From Bubalus kerabau (Eukaryota > Chordata > Mammalia > Artiodactyla > Bovidae), in contig NC_073643.1 of the NCBI RefSeq assembly GCF_029407905.1, forward strand, positions 39,156,501-39,220,500: 64,000 bases of DNA, written 5' to 3'. Position 1 is the stretch's first letter. Each line of letters begins with the position of its first letter. The notes beneath the pieces are model-generated. The model had not been told where the DNA came from, made no database searches, and saw only the letters and a list, made by a program, of their open reading frames with translations. Shown here one piece after another: positions 27,526 to 38,275 of this stretch. Made by a program: the position numbers and the translations under genes.

Positions 27526-27831
27526 GCACATCAAAACTACAATGAGGTACCACCTCCTACCACTCACAACAGTCATTCACAAAAACACCACCAACAATAA
27601 ATGCTGCAGAGGGCCTGGAGAAACCAGAACCCTTTCATATTTTCTTTGGGTAACAATAACTGGGAACAGCCAGGACACAGAACAGGAGGAAGGTTCCTCC
27701 AAAAACTAAATGGGAGCTACCACAATCTCTGGCCTTCTCAATGCTAGGCCTCTGCATGTGGATAACAGACCATCTGATAAGACACCTATGCTCCAGTGCT
27801 CACTGCACCGATATTTATCACACCCCTAGAC

Positions 27832-28312
27832 TGCATCATTTTGCCAACAAAGGTCCGTCTAGTCAAAGCTATGGTTTTCCCAGTAGTCAGGTATAGATGT
27901 GAGAGTTGGACTATAAAGAAAGCTGAGTGCTGAAGAATTGATGCTTTTGAACTGTGGTGTTGGAGAAGACTCTTGAGAGTCCCTTGGACTGCAAGGAGAT
28001 CCAACCAGTCCATCCTAAAGGAAATCAGTCCTGAATACTTATTGGAAGGACTGATGCTAAAGCTGAAACTCCAATACTTTGGCCATCTCATGTGAAGAAC
28101 GGACTCATTTGAAAAGACCCTGATGCTGGGAATGACTGAAGGTGGGAGGAGAAGGGGACGACAGAGGATGAGATGGTTGGATGGCGTCACCAACTCAATG
28201 GACGTGAGTTTGAGCAAGCTCCAGGAGTTGGTGATGGACAGGGAAGCCTGGCATGCTGCAGTCCATGGGGTCGCAAAGAGTCGGACACGAGCAAGCAACT
28301 GAACTGAACTGA
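27832..28312 (+). mobile_element. BovB LINE 3' fragment in array unit 7
   Basis: About 480 bp from GCCAACAAAGGTCCGTCTAG through the GELVMDREAWHAAVHGV-coding part to GAACTGAACTGAA. It splits the unit's sequence AGACTGCAT / CACACATAGTGTCCAC. Stop codons interrupt the frame. Confidence 0.9.
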
Positions 28313-29412
28313 AGACTGTGTGCACACATAGTGTCCACTTTCAGAGATGGATAAACATGTGGTACACACACACACACACACACACTCATATGTATATATT
28401 CACTGGCAAATGCTGCAGCAATAAAAAAATATGAAAAAGTCTTTTCCAGCAACATGAACAGACATGCTGATGATGATCCTAAGGGAGGTCAGTCAGAGAA
28501 GGACAGCTGTTTAACTCCATTGGGTACAATCTAAAAACTGATACCAATGAACAAACTTATAAATTCAGTTTTGTAAATTAGGAAGTAGGGATTATCATAT
28601 GGACAGTCATATACATACAATAAATACTCCAATAAATAATCCACAGGGACCTAGCCTTTAGCACGGGGAATTCTACTAAGCAGCCTGTAATTACATACAG
28701 GTGTAAGTGAATCAGGTGACTACACCTAAAACAAACACGGCACTGGAAATGGACTGTATCCACCACGCAAGAAATATTAACTTTCAAAACAAACCAAATG
28801 GAACAGTATTCCACTCAGGCCTGGGGACCCTGGGCTGCTTTCATACCACAGAAGCCTGAGCAAACTTGGGACCCAAGGCCAGACTGAGCTGGAGCTGAGG
28901 GAGCTGGGGATGATGTACCAAAAAGATGCCCTCCTTGCACCTGGAGAGCCTGGTCCATGGGGGATTGGACCCCAACCCTCCAGATCCAGGCAGACTGCTC
29001 CACGGCTCAACCACAGTGTGCATGATGTGTTCAAAAACCAGTGGACCCTCTAGGCTGAGAGAGCTCTGAATAGGCACGTGCTGTCCAGTCTCCCCAAGGT
29101 GGGTCCCCACCTCAGTCTCCTACTTCAGCATCTCCCCACCTGACTACCAGGGCCTCCCCAGCACTGCCTTTTGCACAGGCTTGGGCTTTGTCTGAGGCTG
29201 ATTTGGAGGAAGACATAAGGAGGCCTGAGCCCTGGCACATTCCACGCTCATCTACAACCCAGGAACATGACTTTTCTCTAGGGCTCCGGTTGCCAAGAAA
29301 TCCGAAAGTGGCCTGAGAAAGTTACGCTGCCTTGTCGATTGTTCCCATAAGAACAACTTAAAAACGAATGTTTAGTAGCACTTCAAATTGCAAGGCCTTT
29401 GGGGTGTAATGG

Positions 29413-29616
29413 TTTTCCTGGTGGCTTGGTGGATAAAGAATTCGCCTGCAGTTCCCGAGACGCATGAGATGGGGCTCCATTCCTGGGTCAGGATGATGCC
29501 CTGGAGGAGAGGAGGCGATCCATTTTTGTCTGTAGAACCCCATGGACAGAGGAGTCTGCAGGGCTACAGTGCACTGGGTCACAGAGAGTTCACCATTACT
29601 GGAGTGACTGAGCACA
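29413..29616 (+). mobile_element. Diverged Bov-tA SINE in array unit 7
   Basis: TTTTCCTGGTGGCTTGGTGG through GTCACAGAGAGTTCACCATT. It is flanked by a 13-bp direct repeat with one mismatch (TGGGGTGTAATGG at 29400-29412, TGGGGTGTGATGG at 29617-29629). Confidence 0.85.
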
Positions 29617-29953
29617 TGGGGTGTGATGGACATCCTTCCTTAAGCATGTCCTTAGGTAGATAACTCAAAACCAGTGCAAAACATGGTGAACCTTTCAGAG
29701 TTTAATTTACTGCAGATTGTTTTTTGTTGTTGTTGCTTTCCTTTTATTTGGAAGGCATATGAAAAGAGTCTCTAAGTCAGTTACCTTTGGAGAACTGCAA
29801 ATTAAAACTGTAACGAAGTATCACCTCCCACCACTCAGATTGGCCATCGTCAAAAAGACTACCAATGTTAAATGTCAGAGATGGCCTGGAGAAAAGATAA
29901 CCCTCTTATGCCATTTCAAAGAATGTCAATTGGTAACAGCCATGATGGATAAT

Positions 29954-30136
29954 AGGCTTCCCTCGTGGCTCAGCTGGTAAAGAATCTGTCTGCAATGCAA
30001 GAGACCTGGGTTCAATCCCTGGGTTGGGAAGATCCCCTGGAGAAGGGAAAGGCTACCCACTCCAGTATTCTGGCCTGGAGAATCCCATAGTCCATAGGTT
30101 GCAGAGTCGGACATGACTGAGCGACTTCCACTTACT
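29954..30136 (+). mobile_element. Bov-tA SINE in array unit 8
   Basis: GGCTTCCCTCGTGGCTCAGC through CGGACATGACTGAGCGACTT. ATGATGG occurs on both sides (29942 and 30138), a probable target-site duplication. Confidence 0.92.
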
Positions 30137-30170
30137 TATGATGGTATAAGTCTTCCTTAAAGAACTAAAA

Positions 30171-30427
30171 CGGAGAAGGCAATGGCACCCCACTCCGGTA
30201 CTCTTGCCTGGAAAATCCCATGGACGGAGGAGCCTGGAAGGCTGTAGTCCATGAGGTCGCTAAGAGTCGGACATGACTGAGTGACTTCACTTTCACACAT
30301 TGGAGAGGGGAATGGCAACCCACTCCAGTGTTCTTGCCTGGAGAATCCCAGGGACGGGGGAGCCTGGTGGGCTGCCGTCTATGGGGTCGCACAGAGTCGG
30401 ACATGACTGAAGCGACTTAGCAGCAGC
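30171..30427 (+). mobile_element. Bov-A2 SINE (two-monomer form) in array unit 8
   Basis: Two monomers as in the 27258 copy. A 12-bp direct repeat AAAGAACTAAAA flanks it (30159-30170 and 30428-30439). Confidence 0.95.
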
Positions 30428-31389
30428 AAAGAACTAAAAATGGAGCTACAACATAATCCAGTAGTCTCACTCCCAGGCCTCTCAGTGGAGAGAGAACACA
30501 ATTCGAAAAGACACAGGCACCACAGTATTCACACAGCCAAGACCTAGAAGCAACCAGCGCCCACCTTCAGGCGGTGGTGTACGTACAGTGGAGGATGACT
30601 AAGCCTGTAAAGGAATGTAATGATGCCACTGCAGCTACATGAATACTACTGGACATTATCATACTATGTGAAGTAATTCCCAATGAGAAAGACAAATAAA
30701 AGATTATATTATTCACATGCGGAATCCATAATATGGCACAAGTGAACCTATCAATAGAACAGAAACAGACTCACAGACATAAGAGATTAGGTTTCTGGTT
30801 GCCAAGGTTGAGAGATGGGAGATGATGTAGTGAGGACTTGTGGTTAGGAGACGCGAAGTATTACATTCAGAATGAATAAACTCCAAGATCCTATTGTACA
30901 GCACAGGGAACTATATTCAGTCTGCTGGGATAAACCATAACAGAAAAGATTACCTAAAAAGAATGTGTATGTGTAAAACTGAGTCACTCTGCTGCACAGG
31001 GAGAATGGCACAACACTGTAAATGTGCTATACTTCAATTTAAAAAAGGCAAAAGGTGCAATTTAAAAAACCATTGAACAAAAAAAAGGTGGGGAGGGGAG
31101 CCTGTTTTTGAAGATGATTAGGAGTTGACGCTTGACATCGGTCCTTGATTTCAGGATGAAAAGACAGGAGGCTGTTGTAATCCTGCATGTTTGTAATGCT
31201 TCAAAAACTCACAGTTGTTAATGACAAACCTCTTACCTTCAAAGCAGCTATGCGGAAATGAAGTTACATTCCTGTGTGAAAACATGAAATGCTCCAATAA
31301 TCACTGGTTTTGGCTTTGAAGGCAGAGAGTCACAGGCGTACACTATTCTTCCATTTTTGAAGACCTACAAACGATATGAGCAATGCGTG

Positions 31390-32115
31390 ACACGCTGTTG
31401 GTGGGAACATAAACGGATACAGCCACTATGGGGAACAATATGGACAGATCTTTAAAAACTAGGAATAAAAACTACCATATGACCAAGAAACCTCACTACT
31501 GGGCACATGCTCTGAGAAGATCACAGTGGTAAAAGGCACACGTACTCGTGTTCACTGCAGCACTATTTACAATAGCCAGGACATGGATGCAACCTCGAGT
31601 CCGAATGGATAAACAAAGTGTGGTACATACATACAACAGGATATTAGTCATAAAAGGCAATGCATTTGAGTCAGTTCTAGTGACGTGGATGAACGGACAG
31701 CCTATTACATACAGTAGTAAGTCAGAGAAAAACAAATAGCATATATTAATGCATATATGAGAAATCTAGAAAGACAGTCCTGATGAACCTAATTGCAGGG
31801 CAGCAATGGAGATGCAGACACAGAGAACAGACTTGCGGACACAGTGCGGGAAGGAGAGGGAGGGATGAACTGAGAGAGTAGCATGGAGACATACACGTGA
31901 CCACACGCAAAAGAGACAGCTGGTGGGAATCTGCCGTATAATGCGGGGAGCTCGGCCTTGTGGGCTGTGACAACCTGGAGGGCTGGGATGGGGCGGGAGG
32001 CAGGTTCAGGAGGGAAGGGGCATATGTAGACCTTTGGCTGATTCATGTTGATATATGGCGGAAATCAACAGAACATTGTAAAGCAATTATCCTTCAATTA
32101 AAAATTTTAAAAATG
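31390..32115 (+). mobile_element. L1 3' end fragment
   Basis: Forward L1 ORF2 tail and 3' UTR: GGTGGGAACATAAACGGATA, CACTGCAGCACTATTTACAA and ATGGATAAACAAAGTGTGGT, ending in an A-rich tail after CAATTATCCTTCAATTAAAA. The distal 3' UTR differs from the array units, so it is a different L1 subfamily. Confidence 0.85.
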
Positions 32116-32474
32116 CTTTGAAAAAGAGTGATAAAAAAAATTATAAAGAATGCATGTCAGTTCAGTCCAGGCCATTATAACCCTGAAGTACATGGTCAAG
32201 GGGGAGGGTGACGTCCTGTCATTCAGAAATCTCTTGTAATGGCATAATCTACCCTGTGTACACTGGATGTAAGAAATAGAAGGTACAACTAGCTGGTGAT
32301 GAGTCAGCCTTCATTCCAGCAATTATGTATCATACATCCTGACACTGCCTTGTGGAAGTGATCACTTAGTCTTACCAACAGGTGGCGCCCTGACAACTTT
32401 ATCAACCCTCTCTTTAGGAAGTTAACCAGAGATCTGCTTTTCCAAAGAGCCTCTGCAATCACTGGTATTATTAG
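32116..32474. other. Intergenic stretch, nothing recognised
   Basis: No open frame of note and no repeat I can name. Confidence 0.5.
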
Positions 32475-33574
32475 TACTGATAAAACTCTATACTAGGTTT
32501 TTGAGGACTCTCAGTTCAGTTTACTCAGTCAGTCGTGTCTGACTCTTTGCGACGCCATGAACCACAGCACGCCAGGCCTCCCTGACCATCACCAACTCCC
32601 AGATTTCACCCAAACCCATGTCCATTGAGTCGGTGATGCCAATCATCTCATCTTGAGATTAGATCCAATCATCTCATCTTCTGTTGCCCCGTTCTCCTCC
32701 TGCCCTCCATCCTTCCCAGCATCAGGGTCTTTTCAAATGAGTCAGCTCTTCGCATCTGGTGGCCAAAGTACTGGAGTTTCAGCTTCAGCATCAGTCCTTC
32801 CAATGAATATTCAGGACTGATCTCCTTTGAGATGGACTGGCTGGATCTCCTTGCAGTCCAAGGACTCTCAAGAGTCTTCTCCACCACTACAGTTCAAAAG
32901 CATTAATTCTTAGGTGCTCAGCTTTCTTTATAGTCCAACTCTCACATCCATACATGACCACTGGAAAAACCACAGCCTTGACTAGATGGACCTTTGTTGA
33001 CAAAGTGATGTCTCTGCTTTTCAATATGCTGTCTAGGTTGGCCATAACTTTCCTTCCAAGGAGTAAAGGTCTTTTAATTTCATGGCTGCAATCACCATCT
33101 GCAGTGATTTTGGAGCCCAGAAAAATAGTCAGCCACAGTTTCCACTGTTTCCCCATCTATTTGCCATGAAGTGATGGGACCGGATGCCATGATCTTAGTT
33201 TTCTGCATGTTGAGCTTTAAGCCAACTTTTTCACTCTCCTCTTTCACTTTCATCAAGAGGCCCTTTAGTTCTTCTTCACTTTCTGCCACAAGGGTGGTGT
33301 CATCTGCATATCTGAGGTTATTGATATTTCTTCCAGCAATCTTGATTCCAGCTTGTGCTTCCTCCAGCCCAGCGTTTCTCATGATGTACTCTGCATAGAA
33401 GTTAAATAAGCAGGGTGACAACGTACAGCCTTGATGTACTCCTTTTCCTATTTGGAACCAGTCTGTCATTCCATGTCCAGTTCTAACTGCTGCTTCCTGA
33501 CCTGCAAACAGGTGTCTCAAGAGGCATGTTAGGTGGGTACTGGTAAAACTCTATACTAGGTTTTTGAGGACTCT
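32475..33574 (-). mobile_element. BovB LINE flanked by 37-bp direct repeats
   Basis: A 5'-truncated BovB (32512-33537) on the reverse strand. RT sequence includes GVHQGCTLSPCLFNFYAEY and the YADD box (33299-33310), followed downstream by frameshifts into the C-terminal motifs. The 37-bp repeats at 32475-32511 and 33538-33574 differ at one base (TACTGATAAA versus TACTGGTAAA) and are read as the target-site duplication. Confidence 0.93.
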
Positions 33575-36379
33575 ATTTTTCTTGAAACCCTCTGGCTTAG
33601 AGGATCTTCTTTCATCTACACCTTAGGAACTTGGGGCCAAGATGATGTCCACAGTTCCCTACTGCCTTGCTTCTCTGCTGGCCGTTAAGTTTCCACCCTC
33701 ATTCAAAATGCCTTCTCGATGAAGCTGCTCACTACCCAGCACTCACTGTGCTCACCACCCTGAGAACTCTAAGCCACCATGTCCCGTTCACTCCAAACCC
33801 GAGCAGCTGGCTCTGACTCCCTCTCAAGTCTAACGCCTCTGGAAAAGACAACCTGTACAGTGACGGCTGACTCCCCAAGCCTTCACCCCAGCGCTCTTTT
33901 CCTCCACGCCACTTCTATCCACCGTCAGGGTCTCACTCAGGACCGAGGATCACAAACACCTCTGAACAGCCCTGCTTTTGAAAATGCAACCTGGACTGCC
34001 ACTTGGGCCCTACTGTCCTATGCCTTTGCTTCCTGACCTAGTCGTGTGTCACTGTGCTAATTCTGGATCTCTGTGTCTTGGACACAGAGAGCCCTTCTTC
34101 ACTACTGGCCATATAAAACTGAACATGGACCGTGCTCCGTAACTCTGAACGATCACTGAACTGGTCTGATCATAGACAAGTTACCCAGAAGGAGGATCAT
34201 AAGACATAACAAGAGGGAAAGTGCAAATACAACATCTTTAGGGGCCTGCATGGACTTACATGGCAGCCCCCCGTTCTTCCTTGAATACCCAGATGAGGCC
34301 GTCACTTGGCCACACTCATATTTTTAATTCTTCAGCAGTCTCCCTGCCCAGGCCAGGGTCTAACTTTTCATCTCAACACTGATTCCAGTTATCCTGGAGA
34401 AAGAAGCAGAAGAAAAAAAAGAAAAACAAATCACCTAAGTGGGTGGATAGGGTTGATAAATAAGATAAAATGGTCTAAACTTCTAATTAAACCAACTCGA
34501 CTGCATCCTTCTCTGCCTTCCCTGATGTCTCTGGTACTGCCTCTGTTTGTCTTCACCAAAACACTCTCTTTTCCAGGGTTTCGTTTTGGGCTGTCTTCTC
34601 TCTCTGGCCATGGAGCATGGGCTTTAAGTTTGTGAAATCTTAAGAAATCTTATGGAAAAGGAACATAGAAGGTGGGGTGCTCATGCCTCTGTCAGACAGA
34701 AGCTATGATTTCTTTCATGTGATCCTGAGACTCTACAGAAAGGAAAAAAAAAAAAATTAAGAACTGCTAATCTGACAGACCTGAATTCAAAGGCTGGCCC
34801 TGTGGGGCAGAGACACTTAGCTTTTAGGAAGCTGCTCATCAGCAAGAGAAGGAGCACTGAAGTACGCACTCTGTTAGGGGATTTGAGAGACAGAAGGGAT
34901 GCAAAGTGCTCACCACCACATCTGGGGCATCAGCCTCCAACTTGATGAGCATTAAACTAATAACAAGTCAGATTGCTACCTATTTCTCCTAGGTGAACTC
35001 ATCTACTCCTAGTGAAAGGCAACCCTACAATTCTATTTTATGCTCAAATCTGTCTCTTAAGCTCCAGACTGTACATACATAGCCACTGGGTATTACACAG
35101 GCAACTCAAATTCATTGCAGTGTCTTCCTTCTCTATCACCACAACATGTATTTCATTTAAGGCTCAACCAACCTGGCCAAGCCAGAAATCTCTAAATTAC
35201 CTTAGCCTCCCTCTTCCCCATATGAGACCTCAAAATCTGTTAGTTTTACCTTTAAAAGATCCTTGAATAAGTTTCCACTTTATCCACATGGTCACTGTCT
35301 TAGTTTAGAAACTTAATGGCTGCTACCTGGATCACTACAACAGCTTTATCAGTTATTTTTGTCCCTGGGTTCTCATCTGTCCATTCTGACCTGGGAGGGT
35401 CCTATGTGGTAGAGATTAAAATATACATATTAGACTCATTTAATACATCTCACTCACAATAGGAGCAAGTGTTTCTTACGAGAAAGAGAGGACTGTGAGG
35501 GCAGACAGTGGAGTCAGAAGTCACAGAACCTGAGCTCTGATTTAGGGCAGAGTTTTATGAGGAGGACTTGAGGGGTGGAGAGTAAAGGCTAAAGACAGAG
35601 ATTAGGCAAGAGTGAAAATGTGAGAAAAAGGGAAAGAGGTTTAAGTGCTTCTTTGATTTTCCACAGTCGCCAGCACAGATGTGAATGGCTTTTACCTTCA
35701 GCAGCTACAATGTGCTAGGACTGGGCTGTGAAAATCTCTGGGCTCTGACAGTGACATCCGGTTGAATCGCACGCTCCTACGGATGCAGGTCCCGACATGA
35801 AAGGTCCTGAGATCTGGTGCCATCTGCTCCTACCCTGTCGGCCCCCTCCCCGTTCAGCCAGAACCTTCCTCCAGTCTGTGTGTCTTCCCACCTGTGCTGG
35901 CCCACTTTGCTCCCTCCGTCTGGTTCGGCCGGTTGATTCCTTCAGGTCAAGATCCAAAACTGCCAATCCCCTGCTCAGTGAACTGGGATAATCTCCTGCT
36001 GTCCCCGGTCAGGTTACCTGCAAGAGAACAGAAGTGAGAAAAGCACGAGAGGACAAGTGAGTGAACCTTCTCCTGGGACGTTCAGGGGGACATCCAAAGT
36101 GAAAGGAGTTACTTATAGGGAATTTATTAAGAATGAGTTTGAACAGTCAGCTGATCTAAGGATGGAATGCAAGTCCATGGAGCAGGGCAGTGGGGACTGA
36201 AGCCAGCCTGACCCCTTCCTGTAATTACTCACCTTTATTCCAGTCCACAGATCCATTGCTTCCCTTAGTCTTTTAAGCAACAAAAATAATTTGGAATTTG
36301 TAAGAATGGTTTGCAAATGGTAAAAATGGCCAAATTTCTTGAGATGAAAGATTATGCTGTGCCTAATACTAATATACTT
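33575..36379. other. Intergenic region, no gene recognised
   Basis: About 2.8 kb with scattered short open frames on both strands and no convincing splice structure. It may contain old repeats that I cannot name. Confidence 0.5.
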
Positions 36380-36605
36380 GTATTGCCAGAGAGGGAGGTA
36401 TGTTAAAAAAAAAAAAAAAGATAGAAAGAAACCAGACCCACTTGGGATAAAAACTTACCTCTCTCAATATTCTGTAACAACCTAAATGGGAAAAGAATTT
36501 GAAAAAGGATACCTGTATACATATAACTGAATCTCTTTGCTGTACACCTGAAACAAACACAACACTGTTAATCAACTATACTCCAATGTAAAATAAAGAT
36601 TAAAT
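36380..36605 (+). mobile_element. L1 3' UTR tail
   Basis: Forward fragment ending like Bos-type L1: GTAACAACCTAAATGGGAAA, TTTGCTGTACACCTGAAAC and ATCAACTATACTCCAATGTA, then an A-rich end. It lies just past the ATXN7 3' end. Confidence 0.8.
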
Positions 36606-36951
36606 ACCCACACACACACAGACTTACCTGCAATCAAAACTGACCACATGCCATCAAATAATACAAACAGAATGCATTTCTCACCCTATCGATTTCCTTC
36701 TGCTGACAAACCTCCAGGGCGAGAATACAGCGGTGCTCACTGTTCAGCCAGTTATTAATTTACCCATGGTGAGGTTTTGTGCCCAAAACATCCTAAGCCC
36801 TTGAAGTTTGTAGCTTGCACGGAAGGGAAGCTGAAGGAAGGGGCTTTACAAGGGTGTCTGATGTTAAAAATGAAGAGTCAGACTAGATCGGGAGAGGTTC
36901 AGGATCACAACGAGGCAGAAACATGTGAAACATTTCATGCAGCCAACCTTA

Positions 36952-37060
36952 TTTATTGAGAAATCCTAGTTTTATTGCCCGTTAACATGTTTGTTCCACA
37001 AACTAATTTCTCATAAAGCAAAGCACAACTTTTCTTATAAATAGTATAAATTATTTTATT
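36952..37060 (-). terminator. ATXN7: Cluster of poly(A) signals of ATXN7
   Basis: Minus-strand AATAAA (TTTATT on +) at 36952-36957, 36971-36976 and 37055-37060. Which is used cannot be told from sequence. Internal AATAAA hexamers at 38251-38256 and 38981-38986 could give shorter 3' UTRs. Confidence 0.65.
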
Positions 37061-38249
37061 TACAGAACTTGTTACAAAACAAATAGACTATATATTTCTT
37101 CTTCTCTTTTAAATATCCAAAGTAATCCTCTATCCCTTGACATTTGTTCATGGTCTATACAGCAGCCAACAAAAAGTCCAGCTGAGATGCTCTTGATTAT
37201 GTGTACAAATGATCAAACTATTCACACATTTTAAACAGGAGATTGCTTTTATAACCAAGCTCAAAGGGAAGGAAAAAAAAAAGAAAGAAACCGGCAAAAT
37301 GCTTTCAAGGCCCTATGCTCACACTGACAGTATGTAGTGCTCCTTTAAATGATCTGAAAATGTAAAAGGTTTTACACAAAATGTAAAAATGATTATTTTT
37401 CTGCTAAACATAATGAAACTTTTAACAATCATTTTTCCAAAGCCCAACTTTCCCCCCCACCGCAGGACAGAATGAGAGACATTAAGAAATTCCTTGGCAA
37501 CAGAACTCTTGCAGGAAGACAGCTGCCTTTATAAGTTACATTTTTTCAAATTATACATTTTTTTTTCAATGTTCTCAGAGGTACTCTGTATTATATTTTT
37601 TGGAATACAAAATATTTTAAATATTCTATTTTAAACTCTGCATTTCACGAGTGAATAACAAAACGGACACGCTGTTAAGTTGCTGGCTGACAGAAGATTT
37701 GTAACCCTTGGTGCCACTGGGCAATTCATCGCCAGTTGAATTCCTGTGAACCAAAAGGTCTTGATTTTAAAATACCTTATAAAATTACCAGCATTTGGTG
37801 GTTTTCAACTCCTCCCCTAAAATTTAAGTAACAATATTTAGGTGGAAAAAGCAAACTCCAAAAAAGTTCAACTGAACATTCAAGTCTTTTTAAAGAATCT
37901 GTCTAAGCTTAAAACTAGGTTCAGGCACTTTCAGTTTTGTGTTTTTCCCATTAGTTTTAATCACGTCACATACTAACACCCATGTGCTCGGGGCGCGCAC
38001 ACACACACACACTCACTCTCACACATAACAAAAGAAAAGCAGTGTGTCACTTGTTACATGTAGTCTACAGGGAAATCAAGCAACTAGGGAGAAGCAATGC
38101 CCACTTCATCTGCATGAATCCACTCCCGAGACACTGAAAGGGACAGAAGACTTTCACAGAACAGAGGCGTCCCTTACATGGTAAAGGAGGCAGGTCCTAG
38201 AACTATTGGCTTGGCAGTGAACCACTTCAAATTATAAAAAGGTATTTAC

Positions 38250-38275
38250 TTTTATTAATTAATAAATAAATACTA
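38250..38275 (-). promoter_or_regulatory. ATXN7: AU-rich element in ATXN7 3' UTR
   Basis: The RNA strand reads UUAUUUAUU (complement of 38261-38269) within a longer AU run and close to an AAUAAA at 38251-38256. The nonamer is the core of class II AU-rich elements that bind mRNA-decay proteins; activity is inferred. Confidence 0.5.

Larger units (their letters stand above)
27241..29785 (+). repeat. Array unit 7, with three nested insertions
   Basis: L1 half from 27541; Bov-A2 pair at 27258-27525, BovB at about 27832-28312, GC segment 28790-29345, spacer interrupted by a Bov-tA at 29413-29616. Confidence 0.8.
17190..31085 (+). repeat. Head-to-tail array of composite L1/GC units, period about 1.6 kb
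   Basis: Seven to eight related units follow one another in the same orientation. Each has (a) an L1 ORF2 tail and 3' UTR starting near GAGGTACCACCTCCCACCAC and ending CTTTCAAAAGAAACC; (b) a GC-rich segment of about 550 bp ending at GCCTTGTGGACACTTC; (c) a spacer of about 250 bp (GAGCACTTCAAATTCAC to AGGTCACTTTAAGGCAC). L1 starts lie near 17210, 19428, 21058, 23906, 25503, 27541 and 29815. After subtracting BovB and SINE insertions the spacing is about 1.58-1.63 kb throughout. The order a-b-c-a repeats with matching junctions, which is why I call it tandem rather than a cluster of independent insertions. Confidence 0.85.
29786..31085 (+). repeat. Array unit 8, L1 part only
   Basis: L1 ORF2 tail from about 29790 through the L1 3' UTR to the A-rich end near 31085, interrupted by Bov-tA (29954-30136) and Bov-A2 (30171-30427). 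It resembles ordinary L1 3' ends more closely than the other units and no GC segment follows, so the array ends here. Confidence 0.75.

Noticed and set aside
29954..30136. tRNA-like box A/B sequences
   Set aside because: They belong to tRNA-derived Bov-tA SINEs (and CHR SINEs elsewhere), not functional tRNA genes.
17190..31085. Possibility that the array is an endogenous retrovirus cluster
   Set aside because: No paired LTRs, primer-binding site, or gag/pol/env-like frames; the recognisable parts are L1 3' ends.
35715..36035. Possible minus-strand exon with acceptor TCTCTTGCAG near 36020
   Set aside because: In the ATXN7-compatible phase it hits a stop at the third codon, and it lies beyond the inferred 3' UTR end; no other support.
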